In this document: in pieces, positions 12,906 to 26,000 of the stretch
Layout of the letters: every line of letters starts with the position of its first letter
Numbering within the stretch: the stretch's first letter is position 1
Assembly (NCBI GenBank): GCA_003254925.1
Contig: QANZ01006964.1
Location: 106,967-170,966, forward strand
From: Chamaecrista fasciculata
Lineage: Eukaryota; Streptophyta; Magnoliopsida; Fabales; Fabaceae
DNA length: 64,000 nucleotides
Direction: 5' to 3'
The notes under the pieces: model-generated
Seen by the model: only the letters and a program-made list of their open reading frames with translations
Database searches by the model: none
Told to the model about the DNA's origin: nothing
Program-made: the position numbers and the translations under genes

Positions 12906-13900
12906 AATGACATGAACACTTGGCCGTTTGAATAACTTGTCTGATTTTTTAGACTATATATGTGGTAGCTAGACACATCACACATGTAGAGTAGCTTAAG
13001 ATAATGATGTTAGAGAGAATTGAGATTGTAATCCTTGAAATCTGCCTCTCTATGATAAAACTTTGTACGTACATGTAAGCTAAGTTAAGCTAGCTACCTG
13101 GCCTATATATAAACTTGTGTGTTTTCTCTCTGTGGTTGATTCTTCTGAGTTTTCTGACTCCCACAGTATGCTATAAGAGCTTCCATCATTTTCAGCTTCA
13201 GACGTTAGCTTACATCATTTCATACAATTTGGTTCCCTTCTAAGTATGCATACAATCAAACAAAACAAACCTCCTCTTTATTTGCAATTAATATTGTTCA
13301 ATACCACTTTCATTCTCAACCATATCTATATATCCCATTTCATATGCATTCATTCATTTTCCCGGATTTGTGGGAAATCCACCTGAGTTATATATATATA
13401 TATATATATTAAATTTTAGAGTAGATTCATAATTTAAACCTCAAAAAATAATAATATTTTCAATTTAATCCTCTATAATGATTACAATTAATTTAATCCT
13501 TTTTATTAGTATATTAATTTAAATTTGATAGAAAGTGTGATTTTCAAACACCAATCGTTAAGTATAATGCCAATACAATTTTAATTAGAATCACCTTAAA
13601 TTCTAACTAATATCTTTATTAAATTGAAAAATTAAATTGATTGTATAATTGTATTTTTAAGAAATTAAATCTTATCATTCTAATTTTGATAACTAATATA
13701 TTTAAAAAGCTATTATCTTTTACAGACCAAATCATTATTTTATTTTGAGTTTTATACATTTTTAAGTTGATATATATAATCTTTCATTCATTATATTCAT
13801 TCGATATATGCATATTTTAAACTAGTGCTTAAAAGTATGTTAAAGATGTATGAAATAAAAATGTAAATAAAAATAGTAGTTTTGGTATAAAAAAAAACTA

Positions 13901-14209
13901 GGCAAAAATATTTTTTGTATCTCTAAAGTATGAGGTCAGTCTTAGTTGTATCCCCAAAGTGTTTTTTGGTCAATTATACCCCCAAAATATGGGGTTAGTT
14001 TCAATTGTACCCTAAAAGTTTTCTTGGGTCAATTATAACTCCAATCTTTTTTTTTGTATTAATTATACCCTCAATTTTTTTTTTGTGTTAATTGTACCAC
14101 CAATATTGAAACTGATCTTATACTATGGAGGTATAATTGACCTAAAAAAACTTTAGAGGTATAAGTGAAATTGACCTCATATTTTACGAGTACCAAAAGT
14201 ACTTTTGCC
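13901..14209. repeat. Mutator-type MITE with 9-bp target duplication
   Basis: This 309-bp element has termini GGCAAAAATATTTTTTGTA and, reversed, GGCAAAAGTACTTTTGGTA. The flanks 'aaaaaacta' (13892-13900) and 'aaaaaaata' (14210-14218) match at 8 of 9 positions. A 9-bp duplication is the Mutator-superfamily hallmark, although the AT-rich flanks weaken the evidence. It is non-coding. Confidence 0.7.
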
Positions 14210-14239
14210 AAAAAAATATTAAGGGCGCGGTGCCATATA

Positions 14240-14705
14240 TATCGGTCAAAGGTTCATTTTAGTCATAAATGTATGCCCTAATGCTCATTTTAGTCTTATA
14301 TGTTTCGAAATGTTTAAATTGGTCTTAAATGTTGGCAAAATGTTTCATTTTAATCCCAAACTATTGAATTTGGTCATATTTATTGCGTCTCTCATTTTAA
14401 ATTCAAAGGGCTTGTCAAAAGTAACTCGTACATCTGAATTAGTCGTTTCAAACTTGAAACGAGAGATTTATGATTAATTTCGCTTGTTTGACCATAAAAT
14501 GAACGATCTACTTTCGACACGAATCTGACCTTATTTGCTGACTCCCCAACTAGATAAAGAAAGGATACTATTTGTTAAGAATAATACATAACTCTGAATT
14601 GGTCACATTTAAACTTGAAACGAGAGAAATATGACCACATTCAATATTTTAGAATCAAAATGACATTTTTCCAACATTTAGTATCATTTTGAACATTTTG
14701 AAACA
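14240..14705. repeat. Foldback element ('tcattttagtc' family)
   Basis: The left arm repeats 'ttcattttagtc..aaatgt'. The right arm ends 'caaaatgacattttt...ttttgaaacata'. Two copies of the dispersed 'aacgagaga.atatga' module lie inside. The ends are approximate. Confidence 0.4.
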
Positions 14706-15743
14706 TAAAGGCCCAGTTCGTTTCCGTTTTGATTATAATCTGTTTTGATTATAATCATAATAAACATGTTCGTTTACGTTTTTTCCTGATTCAATTATAA
14801 TCACAAGAAGAAACTAAACTGCAAACTAACGATTCAATATATGTATTAGTACAGATTGCTTTTGTACCTTAATTAGAGTTAATCGTTTCTTATGATAATA
14901 ATGCTTCGCATTGATTATTGGTATAGTGCAAAGACAAGAGAGGATAGGGTTGAATTTTTAAATATTAAATTGCTGACATGGTTATTAATAAAGGTTTTGT
15001 GGAGTTTGGTGTACAAGAAATAATTAAAGAATTTAAAAATATATAATTAGGGATTCAGAGCGAATTAATATAATGGGCAANTTCTCTCTCTCGTCCCTCT
15101 CCAGAAAACATTTGAGCTTGGGTTTTTCAGTGTCAATGGTGAAGAAGAAGAACCCCTCTGGTATTTAGGAATTCGGTACACATCGATTTCAACTTCAAAT
15201 TACGTGTGGGTCGCGAATTGCGAGAAACCCAGTAAAAACCTCGCCGAATTGACACTAGAAATCACAGAAACTGGGCTTCTAGTTGTGAAAGATTCTCCGA
15301 CTTCGATTCTATGACATAGTATCAACACGGAAGCTTCAAAAACAGAGGAAATAAAGCTTTTAGAGAATGGGAATCTGATTCTTCTCACTCAAAAAGGCAT
15401 TGATTTTCAGCTTCAAAGGAAGAATCGGATTCCCATTCTCAGATTCCCATTCTCAGAGAATGGGAAATCGATTTTCAGCTTCGATTTTCCATGTGTCCGT
15501 AGAATCAGCTTTGATTTTCCGACGGAAGCTTTGATTTTCAGATTCCCATTCTTAGAGAATGGGAAATCGAAGCTTTGTTTCATGGCAAAGCTTCAAAGGA
15601 AGCTTTCCCTCTCCCTGCTTCTGTTATTCCCCAACATCGCGCCGTCGCCACCATCGTCGTTGTGGCCGCTGTGGGCGGAGACAGAGATGACGAGAAAGAG
15701 GAAAAGCAGAGAGAAGAAGAAGAAGATGAAGCAAGGCATTGAG

Positions 15744-15779
<36 letters not shown>

Positions 15780-16251
15780 TTGAAGAAATTTTTCGGGTCC
15801 GCCAGCTTCAACCTTTCTCTCTCATCTGCTGTGAATCGGTGCATCGATTTCTTCGCTGGTGCACCGAATGTCGAGCAACTAGAAGACATTTTACTCCTTT
15901 GTGGTGCTCCATTTCGTAGGCAAAAATGAAACGGTGCACCGATTTGGATAATCATCCCCTCACTTACACACAAAATAATCAAGATTTCACGCTTTTCAAG
16001 GCAAACAGTAACATTTTTGTTTTTTTCCAAACAACAATCACATCCAAACACACTTTTATTATAATCAAATCACATCTTACTTTTTCAAACTTTTTCTTCC
16101 ATTTATACCCCTATACAATTTATCAATTTCCTTACTTTTTATCCACCTACCACAATCATTACATACCCATTTTAATAATTTCACACCAAATAATCAACAA
16201 TCATCCAAACACCACTACAAAAATAATCAACTTTGATTATAATCAAACTAT
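14706..16251. mobile_element. Putative TIR element with a GC-rich cargo, right end lost in a gap
   Basis: The left end 'ggcccagttcgtttccgttttgattataatc' is typical of plant TIR elements. The right side before the gap carries the inverse words 'ttgattataatcaaac'. The middle (about 15085-15950) is less AT-rich. It holds repeated 'cagattcccattctcagagaatgggaaatcgat' units (about 15360-15570), then an open stretch that includes a (GA)n tract (about 15745-15775). The 132- and 152-codon open frames here overlap on opposite strands and are low-complexity, so I do not call them genes. A single N sits at 15081. Confidence 0.4.
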
Positions 16252-16617
16252 NNNNNNNNNNNNNNNNNNNNNNNNNNNNNNNNNNNNNNNNNNNNNNNNN
16301 NNNNNNNNNNNNNNNNNNNNNNNNNNNNNNNNNNNNNNNNNNNNNNNNNNNNNNNNNNNNNNNNNNNNNNNNNNNNNNNNNNNNNNNNNNNNNNNNNNNN
16401 NNNNNNNNNNNNNNNNNNNNNNNNNNNNNNNNNNNNNNNNNNNNNNNNNNNNNNNNNNNNNNNNNNNNNNNNNNNNNNNNNNNNNNNNNNNNNNNNNNNN
16501 NNNNNNNNNNNNNNNNNNNNNNNNNNNNNNNNNNNNNNNNNNNNNNNNNNNNNNNNNNNNNNNNNNNNNNNNNNNNNNNNNNNNNNNNNNNNNNNNNNNN
16601 NNNNNNNNNNNNNNNNN
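16252..16617. other. Assembly gap (366 Ns)
   Basis: This is a run of unknown bases. Open frames that span it are artefacts. Confidence 0.99.
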
Positions 16618-18600
16618 AATAGACATATATTAAAAAAAATTTAAAAATTGATGTAAAATTTAAAGAAGAAAATAACATTTTTGACGTAAATTCCACTTCC
16701 ACTAATTAAATTTATTTAAAAAGGGCTTGCTTCTGGATGTTAGGTTTTGAATATTACTTATTTTTTAGTTATGTTAATTCGATATTATTAAACCCATATA
16801 TCTTGTTTACTTTATTCATAAAAATATTTTTTATTTTTATATTAAATCAATAATTAAAAAAATTGTATTTTTCTTTTTCTATAATGGAAGCATAGAAGTT
16901 AAAAGGTCAAAACTTCACTTTAGCTCCTAATGTTGACTCAAAATTCCATTTTGGTCTCTGACGTTTTTTCAGTTCCATTTTGGTTCATAATGCTTCCCAG
17001 TAGTTCAGGTTTGGTATTTAATTATTTGATGTGGTCATGTTTTTCTCATTATAAGTCTGAATGTGATGAAATTGAAATTACAAGTTACTCTTCACAAGTT
17101 CTTTCTCTATCTAGTTGAGATCATTGACAAATGAGGTTAAATTAGGTCCGAAATCGGGCTTGAATTTGAGTAGCTTATTTCACGAAGTTATTAATATCTT
17201 TCTCGTTTCAAGTTTGAATGTGACAAAATCATAGCTAAGGATTATACTACTCTTGATGAGTTATTTCTCTATCTAGTTAGAATTATTGACAAACAAGGTC
17301 AAATAATACATCCAAAAGTTGGTATCAGTGTTTTGACCAAACTCACTTTCGGAGTATTATTCGACTTTGTTTTCTACGATCCCAACTAGACAGAAAAAGA
17401 ACTTATCATGCGCAACCCGTAGGTCTGATTTCGTTGTATACGAGATTGAAATGAAAAAGATATGATCAACTTCATAAGACGAGTAGCCTACTTTCATGCT
17501 CAATTCCAGGTCTTATTTGACTTCGTTTGTCGACGATCCCAACTGAGCAGAGAAAAAATTCATCAAGAGTAACTCATAACTATGATTCTGTCATATTCAA
17601 ATTTAAAACGAGAGAAATATGATCATATTAAATAATCAGAAACTAATTGTGGATTGTGACATTTTGACCAAATTAAAATTGTACCCAAAACAAACACTGA
17701 CTTCTTATACTCTTGGTGAGAAAGCTTTGGGACTCTTGTGATTCTAGGCAACTCTAATGAGATTAATATTTATATATTTTTTTTAAACGCTGAATTTTTG
17801 GGCTGGGCCTTTGAGTTGATAAGAAACAATAGCATGGGCCTTTAAAAGGTTATGGAGGCAATAGTGTGTGAGTATGTGACTCTTTGGAGTTCCAAAAGGG
17901 GCATTGCGACCAAATACCCAATTCTTACATACTAATTAACTATAGATTTATAAATAAGATTTCATATTGTCCAAAAAGAAAAAAGATTTCATATATTTAC
18001 TCACCAAACCAAAATTGTCAACTATTTCTTTGCAGGTTATAATAGATAGAGAATATTTTGAATGACTAATTATTAAAAAGAGAAATATCAATAAAATTTA
18101 TGATTAGATAAATTTTATGACAAAAATATAAAATGTCATACATAATTATCTTTTTTCTTCTTGTTTTAATCAGATCTGTGCTGGTTATTTTTGGCTCAAA
18201 TTGGCATCTTTCCAAACTTTGTGATATACATTTTTTTTATTGTTTGGAACAAAATAAATAAATAAAATAAAATAAATACTTACCCTAAAAAAAAGTGAAG
18301 TCATTTTGCACTAAAAACAAGCTTGGGTATATTTTATAATTTGTGTACTTAGCATGTACGGTGTACCAATATATTTTTAAAATTTTTATAAATTATAAAG
18401 TAAATTATTAAATAAGAATTTGTTATTATTTTTATTGTTCTAAAATAATAAAAAATAGGTATTCAAAACCACTTAAATTTTGTATATATCTTATTTTTCT
18501 TAATATTTTATATATTTTAACACGTATATTAGTATAAGTAATTTGTTTTTGTCAAAATAGTACAAAAAAAATTTCAAAACCTAATATAAGAAGATAACAT
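16618..18600. repeat. Intergenic DNA with dispersed foldback modules
   Basis: At 16890-17690 there are at least four copies of a module with 'acgagagaaatatgatca' and 'ctcatcaagagtaact', along with 'ttccattttggtc' words. These modules also occur at 2885, 9900, 11570, 14410 and 14570. The rest is AT-rich and shows no coding signal. Confidence 0.5.
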
Positions 18601-18639
18601 TAGCACCGGGCCTTTAGGGTTCAATGTACATTGGGCTGT

Positions 18640-18845
18640 TAAATAGATTGTCTAATTGTGTAGTGAATAGGCAACCTACTATATCCTAAGGAGATAATCC
18701 AAGTTCGATCCTTAGAATTGACATTTTTGGGAGGATTCTGGTCATTTCGTCTCTGAGGCTCGAATGAGATTAGGCTTCGCTTAAACCATTACACGGATAG
18801 GCGGGGGATACCCGACTTAACCCCGACTTAACTGGAAAAAAAAAT
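18640..18845 (+). mobile_element. Candidate tRNA-derived SINE
   Basis: A possible Pol III A box is seen at about 18655-18672 ('gtgtagtgaataggc'). A possible B box, 'gttcgatcc', lies at 18713-18721, about 45 nt downstream. The 3' end runs into an A-rich tail ('ggaaaaaaaaataaa', about 18833-18847). The spacing and tail fit a plant SINE. I did not find a convincing target duplication. Confidence 0.4.
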
Positions 18846-18924
18846 AAATTGCCCAATGAAAGGTCTGAGCGTCCTAGCTATTTTGAAAAGATACTAATTT
18901 GGGTTTGCCTAATAAGTTATTTAA

Positions 18925-19821
18925 GGTAAAAGACTTCTTGGTGCCCTTAACGTTCGGGGTCAGTTTTTGTTATACCTTCAACATTTGTTTTGTGTCAATT
19001 ATGCCCCCAACATTTCACATTGTTTTCAATTAATACCCTAACCTCATTTTTTTTTGGACCAAAGTCTTATTTTGATCCTTCAAGTCTATTCAAAGTTCCG
19101 TTTTGGTCCCTTAGCTCAAAGTCCTTCATTCATCATCATCTTCACAACTACCACCAACACCACCACCACCATCGTCAACAGCATTAGCACCACCGCCACC
19201 GCCGCCGCTGAGCTTTTCCGATGAGCTTCGTCTTTCTCTAGCGAATTTTCGGGCGAGATACACGACGGCTCCGACGACTATGAAAATTCTTAATCCAAGG
19301 TTTTTTAACCTCCTAATATAAGTTCAAGCATGACCTCAATTTTGCGAAAAAAAAAATACTGGCAAGCTGCCGAAAATCATTTCCAGTCATTTATTCGCAA
19401 AAGGCAGGCCACCATTGAACTAAGGAGGACAAAACACCTTGGATTAGGAGCTTTCGTAGTCGTCAGGGCCACCGTGTATCTCGCTAGAAAGTTTGCCGAA
19501 GAAGACGAACCTCGCTAGAAAAGCTTGGCGGCGGTGGCGGCGACGATGGTGGTGGTGGTGTTGACAGTGGTGGTGTTGCTGCTGCTAACGGTGGTGGTAG
19601 TGGTGAAGATGATGATAAATGAAGGACTTTGAGCCGAGGGACCAAAATTGAACTTTGAGCAAATTTGAGGGACCAAAATAAGACTTTGGACCAAAAAAAT
19701 TGAGGTTAGGGTATAATTGACGATAATGTGAAACGTTGGGGGCATAACTGACACAAAACAAACGTTGGGGGCATAATTAAAATTGACTCCAAATGTTAAG
19801 GGCATCGATAGACCTTTTGCC
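18925..19821. mobile_element. Mutator-like foldback MITE with captured sequence
   Basis: This 897-bp element is an almost complete hairpin. Its termini are GGTAAAAGAC and, reversed, GGCAAAAGGTC. It is flanked by 'gttatttaa' (18916-18924) and 'tttatttaa' (19822-19830), matching at 8 of 9 positions, which suits a Mutator-type 9-bp duplication. From outside in, each arm holds 'gttatgccccc...', 'ggaccaaagtc', a CCACC/GGTGG block, and a stretch with coding character. The right-arm frame ends 'LGAFVVVRATVYLARKF', a membrane-segment-like peptide. The same arms recur at 21695-22135. I infer a captured gene fragment duplicated in inverted orientation. Confidence 0.75.
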
Positions 19822-19830
19822 TTTATTTAA

Positions 19831-20389
19831 ATACTAAGGAGTAAATTCATATAATGATATTCCAAAATTTTAAAAAAATTGATTTAGAAATTTAGAATAG
19901 AGAATTTAAGACAAATAGTATATAGAATGAAATTTTAAAAGTTATGTTTGGAATCTAGATGATACTTTGAACTTACGATGAAAATTTGGGAACAAATGAA
20001 AAAAATATGATTCAAGTATTCTTTATTTGACAAGTGATAATTTTTAGTAATAAAATAATAACTGATTAACTGATAAAATTAGAATTTTTTTAAAAAATTC
20101 ATATCTTGAACATATTTTTTTATAATAAAATCTAATGATATAATTTTTGAAAAGAAAAAAGAACTCTTTTTTAAATAATATACAGTATATATATATATAC
20201 CAGTCAACTTGCGCCATCAAATATGAGATAGAAATATATAGCTTCTTATTTCAAAAGATATTGTTATCAAATTTTAAATTAGAATGATAATTTTCACACA
20301 AAATCTTATATAAATTTAAAAGTTGAATCTGACTCATTTATTTATACACTATGGATAATTACTTTTTACTAGGAATCTCATCTCCTTCG
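19831..20389. other. AT-rich intergenic DNA, no gene
   Basis: This is AT-rich sequence with a (TA)n run near 20190. Nothing is recognised. Confidence 0.6.
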
Positions 20390-21669
20390 TCCTTGTGGCT
20401 AACATTACATCAAAACCTAAATACATTTCATTCGTGACTTGTTTGTTAATTTGTAAAAGCTGAAACATTATATTTGAATCCTGATTGTGAAATCGTCGAG
20501 TTTGTCACGATGACCTATGATGCGTCTCTCTTGTTGCTTCTTTTGAAGAGGCTTTGTTCAATTATTAGTAAGAAGTATGAAGACTATATAAATTATCCTA
20601 TCAGTTAAGATTCGTCGGTACTCTTGTTGAGTAAAGGTAGAAAGGCATAGTTATTTATTCTTCTGAAAGAGGTGAGTGACTTCTCATTTGAGGGTTTGGT
20701 TGATAATTATTTATTACAATATTATGGACTAACTATTGTGTTGATGCCCAACGAGAATTAAAAACTTTGAACAATTTGGAGTGTGAGTCTATACACTTTA
20801 AACGTAATATTGATGATGAATTTTTAAGTGCTGGAAAAGTATTATTGGATGTGAATATTATCAATATGGGTTTAATTGTGTTTGCTCATGAACCCCTGTG
20901 ATTGGTTGAGACTAATTATAGAATTGCTCCTCATGCATGAGTAGAGACGGATTACTCCTCGATGTCGAGTTGAGATGAATTTGTTGATTACTCCCCAAGA
21001 AGGGTTGAGACGGATGTTTATTACTCCCTAGTGTCGGGTTGAGATGAATGGATATATAAATTTATATGACTTACTTTCACTGGTGGGTATTGAAGGTTTT
21101 GTTTTCTTTATTTTTTTTTTTGAAATTGCTATTGTTGGAATTGTTACTACTTGCAATTTTTTATATATGACTATCTGTTTCCCATGTGGTGGCATTTTGC
21201 ACCACACCAGAATGAGTTGGTCAATCGTTGAGTTATGACTCACTCTTCTCTCCTTTAGTTTCAAACTCAGGTACACTTCAGACATTTACTCCAGCTTAAG
21301 GAGGAAGCTGAGTCAAGGCCTACATTTTGTTCATGTGAGTAGTTCAGATTTAGCAAATTGTTATTTAATCCTCTAGGTTGTTAGTTCCACTAGCACTTAG
21401 AGAGGGGTCTTGGAAATTTTCATTTATCTACATAATTTATGTTTTATGTTGACATTATTTTGTAAGCTTTGAGGAAACCGTAGTTGGAAGTTCTTATTTG
21501 CGAATAGTATCGTTACACACACTATGATGGTATTTTTATTTGAGGTATTGCTTTGATATATGAGTTACTGTTGCTTTGTACTTAGGAATATATGAGGGTA
21601 GGTTTACGGCGTGGGTTAGGCCCACATTCGTGCCAGTCACGGCTTCCCAAAAGAGTTTTGTGAAAAAAT
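20390..21669 (+). repeat. Partial gypsy LTR (3' part)
   Basis: This is called an LTR because it ends directly at a primer-binding site (21670-21684). It also contains 'taggtttacggcgtgggttaggccca...gtgcc.gtcacgg' (about 21599-21645), which recurs almost unchanged at 42730-42775. Internal near-repeats of 'gattactcc....gttgagatgaat' lie at about 20945-21050. The left boundary is not visible. Confidence 0.45.
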
Positions 21670-21684
21670 TGGTATCAAAGTCTG
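21670..21684 (+). other. Primer-binding site remnant (tRNA-iMet type)
   Basis: TGGTATCAAAGTCTG resembles the plant initiator-tRNA-Met primer site (TGGTATCAGAGC...) with a couple of changes. It follows the LTR-like block immediately. The downstream interior is interrupted within 10 bp by a MITE. Confidence 0.55.
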
Positions 21685-21694
21685 ATTGTCTTTA

Positions 21695-22135
21695 GGCAAA
21701 AGACCTATTAACGTTTGGGTTCAGTTTCAGTTATGCCCTCAATGTTTGTTTTGTGTCAGTTATGCCCCCAACGTTTCACATTGTTGTCAATTATACCCTA
21801 ACCTCAAGTTTTTTGGGGCCAAGTCCTATTTTGGTCTCTCAAGTTTGCTCAAAGTTCCGTAATGGTCCCTCAAGTCTCCGACAAACTTTTCGGCGAGATA
21901 CACAGCGACTCGATGACTATGAAAACTCCTAATCCAAAGTTTTTTTGACTTCCTGAGTTCAATGACGACCTACATTTTAAGAAAAAATGACTGGCAAGCC
22001 GCCGAAAATCATATTTCAGGTCATTTGTTCGCAAAATGCAGGTCGCCATTGAACTCAGGAGGTAAAAAAACCTTGGATTAGGATTTTTCATAGTCGTCGG
22101 GGTCGCCGTGTATCTCGCCAGAAAGTTCGTCGCAG
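21695..22135. mobile_element. Second, 3'-truncated copy of the captured-sequence MITE
   Basis: It begins GGCAAAAGACC and follows the left half of the 18925-19821 element module by module. It contains the same inverted inner arms ('gacaaacttttcggcgagatac' and 'gtatctcgccagaaagttcgtc'). The frame on the right arm reads 'LGFFIVVGVAVYLARKF', a hydrophobic membrane-like stretch. It lacks the CCACC/GGTGG blocks and the right outer arm. Confidence 0.65.
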
Positions 22136-22139
22136 ACTT

Positions 22140-23033
22140 TGAATATCTCGTTATTTGTGTCTGACATCCTCGAATTTTATCGTGTCATGACCTTGGGTAA
22201 CAATTATGATTTTGAGGCTTGATTGTATGTTCTAGGAATCTGAGATTTATTGTGGAATTTCATGTGAATTGCATATGTGAATTATGATTAGGTGATTGCA
22301 TGTGTGAATTATGATTAGGTAAATTGCATATGTATTTCAAAAACTTGGATTCAATTGTGAATTTTTGGGACTTTTATTTTTGCACATTTTGGAAATTGTA
22401 TTTAAATTATGAAAATTTGTGTAGTTAATGAGGATTTTGGAGAAAATAAAATAGTGGGGAATAGAAAAGTAATTTAGTTATGTATGCAAGTTAGATTTAG
22501 ATTTATTTCGGAGTCACCAAATGAAAAATTAGAGTATACAATTAAATAGTTTTAGAGACAAAAACAAGTATTGTCTGAAGGATGGTGGTGTGTGCCTGTG
22601 TGGTTAATTTGATGCTTTACCTTGGGCTTGAGACATCATTAATTGCGTCCAATTCGTACTTATTGCTTAATAATTGATAATAATAAATTTTAATATGTTA
22701 AGTGTGATTAACTTGTGTGTGAATTAAGGAAATTCTAAAGTAATAAAAATTTAATAAAGAAGGGTACATAAAGGTATTATAATCAAGATTTTGTTCTTAA
22801 AATGAAGTATTAAGTGAAAAAGAGATTTATAATGGTAAGAGAGAGACTAATTTGTACAGAACAGGTTGTGAAGGAGTGTGGTTAAGGAGTGCTTAAATGT
22901 AGAAAATTTCTATTTTTGTTTGCGCGATCTTTTATGGTCAAATTGTCATTAAAATAAGTATTAATTTCATTGCATTGAGAATTATTAAAGGGAACATTAG
23001 TATGTATTTTAATGATAGTAAAGCTAGTGAAGA
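22140..23033. other. AT-rich sequence, possibly retroelement interior
   Basis: No gene is seen. It may be leftover interior of the gypsy element whose LTR end lies at 21669, but no protein motif supports this. Confidence 0.4.
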
Positions 23034-26000
23034 GATAAATTAAGATGTTGAAGTTTTTGTTAAAAAGATAAAACTCAAAATAATAAATAAATATAAGGAA
23101 AGTCATTTGCTATATGTAGAGTGTGTACTTGGAAGCTCTTTAGAAAATGATTAATGGTAAGGGATATATTTAATTGGAGACTCTATCCACTTATATATAT
23201 ATTTGATTGGAGACTCTGTCCACTTAGGTGTATAAGGGTTTTTCCAATTGTATGAATACAAAATATAAGAGCAAGGAATTAATGGAGTAGTGCAAATTGT
23301 GTATGATAGTTGACTAATTTAATGACAAGTTATGATAGTTGACTAATTTAATGACAAGCTATGTTCATAGAATGTTTGTGGTTTACTAATATAGAAAAAT
23401 ACTATTTATTTATTTATTATGGTTTGACAAGCTTGAGAGGGAATTTAGTTTCTATATATATATATGGTATGGATATGATAATTTAATTTTCCTAATTTGT
23501 GTAGTTTCGATTTAAGTGACAATAATACTTCTTTGTTAAAAGATTGTTTTGTTTAAATTGGAACACTTTAATTTTACCAGCTAGTTGTTAATTTGAAACA
23601 TATTTTCATTAATTGGGAATCTCATTTAATAGTGGTTTTATTCATCATGGTGCATGATGATGTATTGATGAAGAAGAGACCAAGTATGCATATACTTACT
23701 ATTAACTATTAAGCTATTGAACTGATTTTATTTTGATTAGAGTGTTATTAGTTATTGAGTTTCGTGAAAATTGTGTTTTTTGGTGACTTATATTTTTAGT
23801 GTGTTTGGTATGCTGTCATCTCATATCTACCATTTTATATTCTATGGTATCTTGGATGTTTAGTGTTTGCTAACGCCATGATATCGTCATACGCTGGTCA
23901 AGAGATAGATTAAGATGTTGAAGTTTTTGTTAAAATAAAAATTAAAATAATGAATAAATAAAAGGAAATTAATTTGTTATATGCAGGGTGTGTTCTCAGA
24001 AACTCTTTAGAAAACGGTTAATGGTATGGGATATATTTAATTGGAGACTCTGTCGACTTATATATATTTAATTGTAGACCTTGTTTATTAAGATGTATAA
24101 GGGTTTTCCCGATTGTTTGAATACAGAGTATAAGAGAAAGGAATTAACAGAGTAGTGCAAATTGTGTATGCGATGAAAAAAGATAGAACAAAGCAAGATA
24201 TTTGACTAATTTAATGAAAAGCTATGTTCATAGAACGTTTGTGATTTACTAATATAGAGAAAATACTATTTATTTATCTATTATGGTATGACAAGCTTGA
24301 GAGGGAATTTAGTTATATATATTTATGGTATGGATATGATAATTTGATTTTGCTAATTTGTGTAGTTTCGATTTAATTGATTTTCATACTTGTTTGTTAA
24401 GAGATTATTTTGTTTAAATTGGAACACTTTAGTTTTACTAGCTTGTTGTTAGTTAGAAATATATTTTTGTTAACTGGGAATCTCATTTATTAGTTGTTCT
24501 ATTCATCATGGTGCTTGGTGAGGTATTGATGAAGAAACTACCTGTAACGTCCTAGATTTTTATAGCAGATGGAACAAAAACTCTAAAGGAAGACAGTGTT
24601 ACACGGCCCTTTTTGAAACTCAAAAATTAAAAACTGATAATGATATATGAGGCTCAATATAGCTACGCAAGGCCCAGCTCAGTCAACAGACAACAATAAA
24701 ACTAAACTAAACTACCTCAGTCCGTCTTGAGCTCCCAGCACGAACTCTACGAACTTGAGACCTGCACTTACACAACTAAAGTGTTGTAGCATGAGAATCT
24801 GGGGGATTCTCAGTAGAGTTTAAGTATCTTTACTTAACCCACGGTCCCCACTCAAACACGGACTTCAAACAAAGGTTCAAACATGCATATCTAACCCAAA
24901 AGTAAATAATCACATACATATCAAATCAAATAACTCACATTTAATTAACTGTCAACATATATACCAGTTATGAATAACTAATAATACATCAATAACTGTA
25001 AAACTGGTAAGCTGGTGAGACTCACATGTCAACACTTCATCCATATAGGGCACAGTACCCCTATACAGGAATACCAGCACAACAACACCATAACTTAATA
25101 AATAATAATACCATAAAGCTGGTGGTGACAAATCGTGTCAACCAATACCCCATCATAGGTAACCAGCACAAATGTCATGTTCAAACAACAGTGGTCATCA
25201 AGATCTAGCCTTGCGGAACGTCTCCCGGTGTGCGCACATACCAAACAGTCTGTCACCTAAGGAATCCACACTTAGGCCAACTATAGAATCCACCATAGTC
25301 ATTACCCGAATACTCATCGCGAATAAACGGGGAGGGACCCACCCCTCGGTGAAACATGACATACAACAAACTCAAGCCTTACCAAACCAATACATGTCAT
25401 TCACATTCAACTCATTACTTTACTTATATTTCACATGTTTAAACATGATTAGTCCCAATTCATGCATAATCACTTGCACATGAATCCCAAATCCTTCAAA
25501 GGGGTGAAAGTATACAATATACATACTCAATTCACTAACTTTCACAATCATTTATCAAATATTCCATATTCACATTTCATTCACTATTCAAGCAATTTCT
25601 CTTGCATACAACCCCAAATCCTTTAAAGGGATGCAAAAATACACAAAACATACCAAACTCACTAGTTCTCACAAACTATTTATTATCCATTCTTTAAGCA
25701 ATTAACTTCATTCACTTTTATTTCAGTTTAGTCCTTAACTTTTATTCCCAACACAACTTCAACACGAATACTAACAATTTCACCCAATACTAGCAATAAT
25801 CAATTATTAAGGTTAAAGCACATGAATCCTAACTTCAATCTACAACATTTATCACAAATTTTATTGTTTAAACATGTTCTTCTAACAATAATCATACAAA
25901 AATCTATAAAGTACAACATATATCCTACATGCATCAAACAATTCATTATCCAAGCAACCCTAGACAAACCCTAAGCAAACCCAAGAAAGAAATCAGATTT

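Noticed and set aside
15531..16051. 132- and 152-codon open frames on opposite strands
   Set aside because: They overlap each other, contain a (GA)n tract and have low-complexity composition. There is no homology I recognise.
15926..16702. Long open frames across 16252-16617
   Set aside because: They are open only because they run through Ns.
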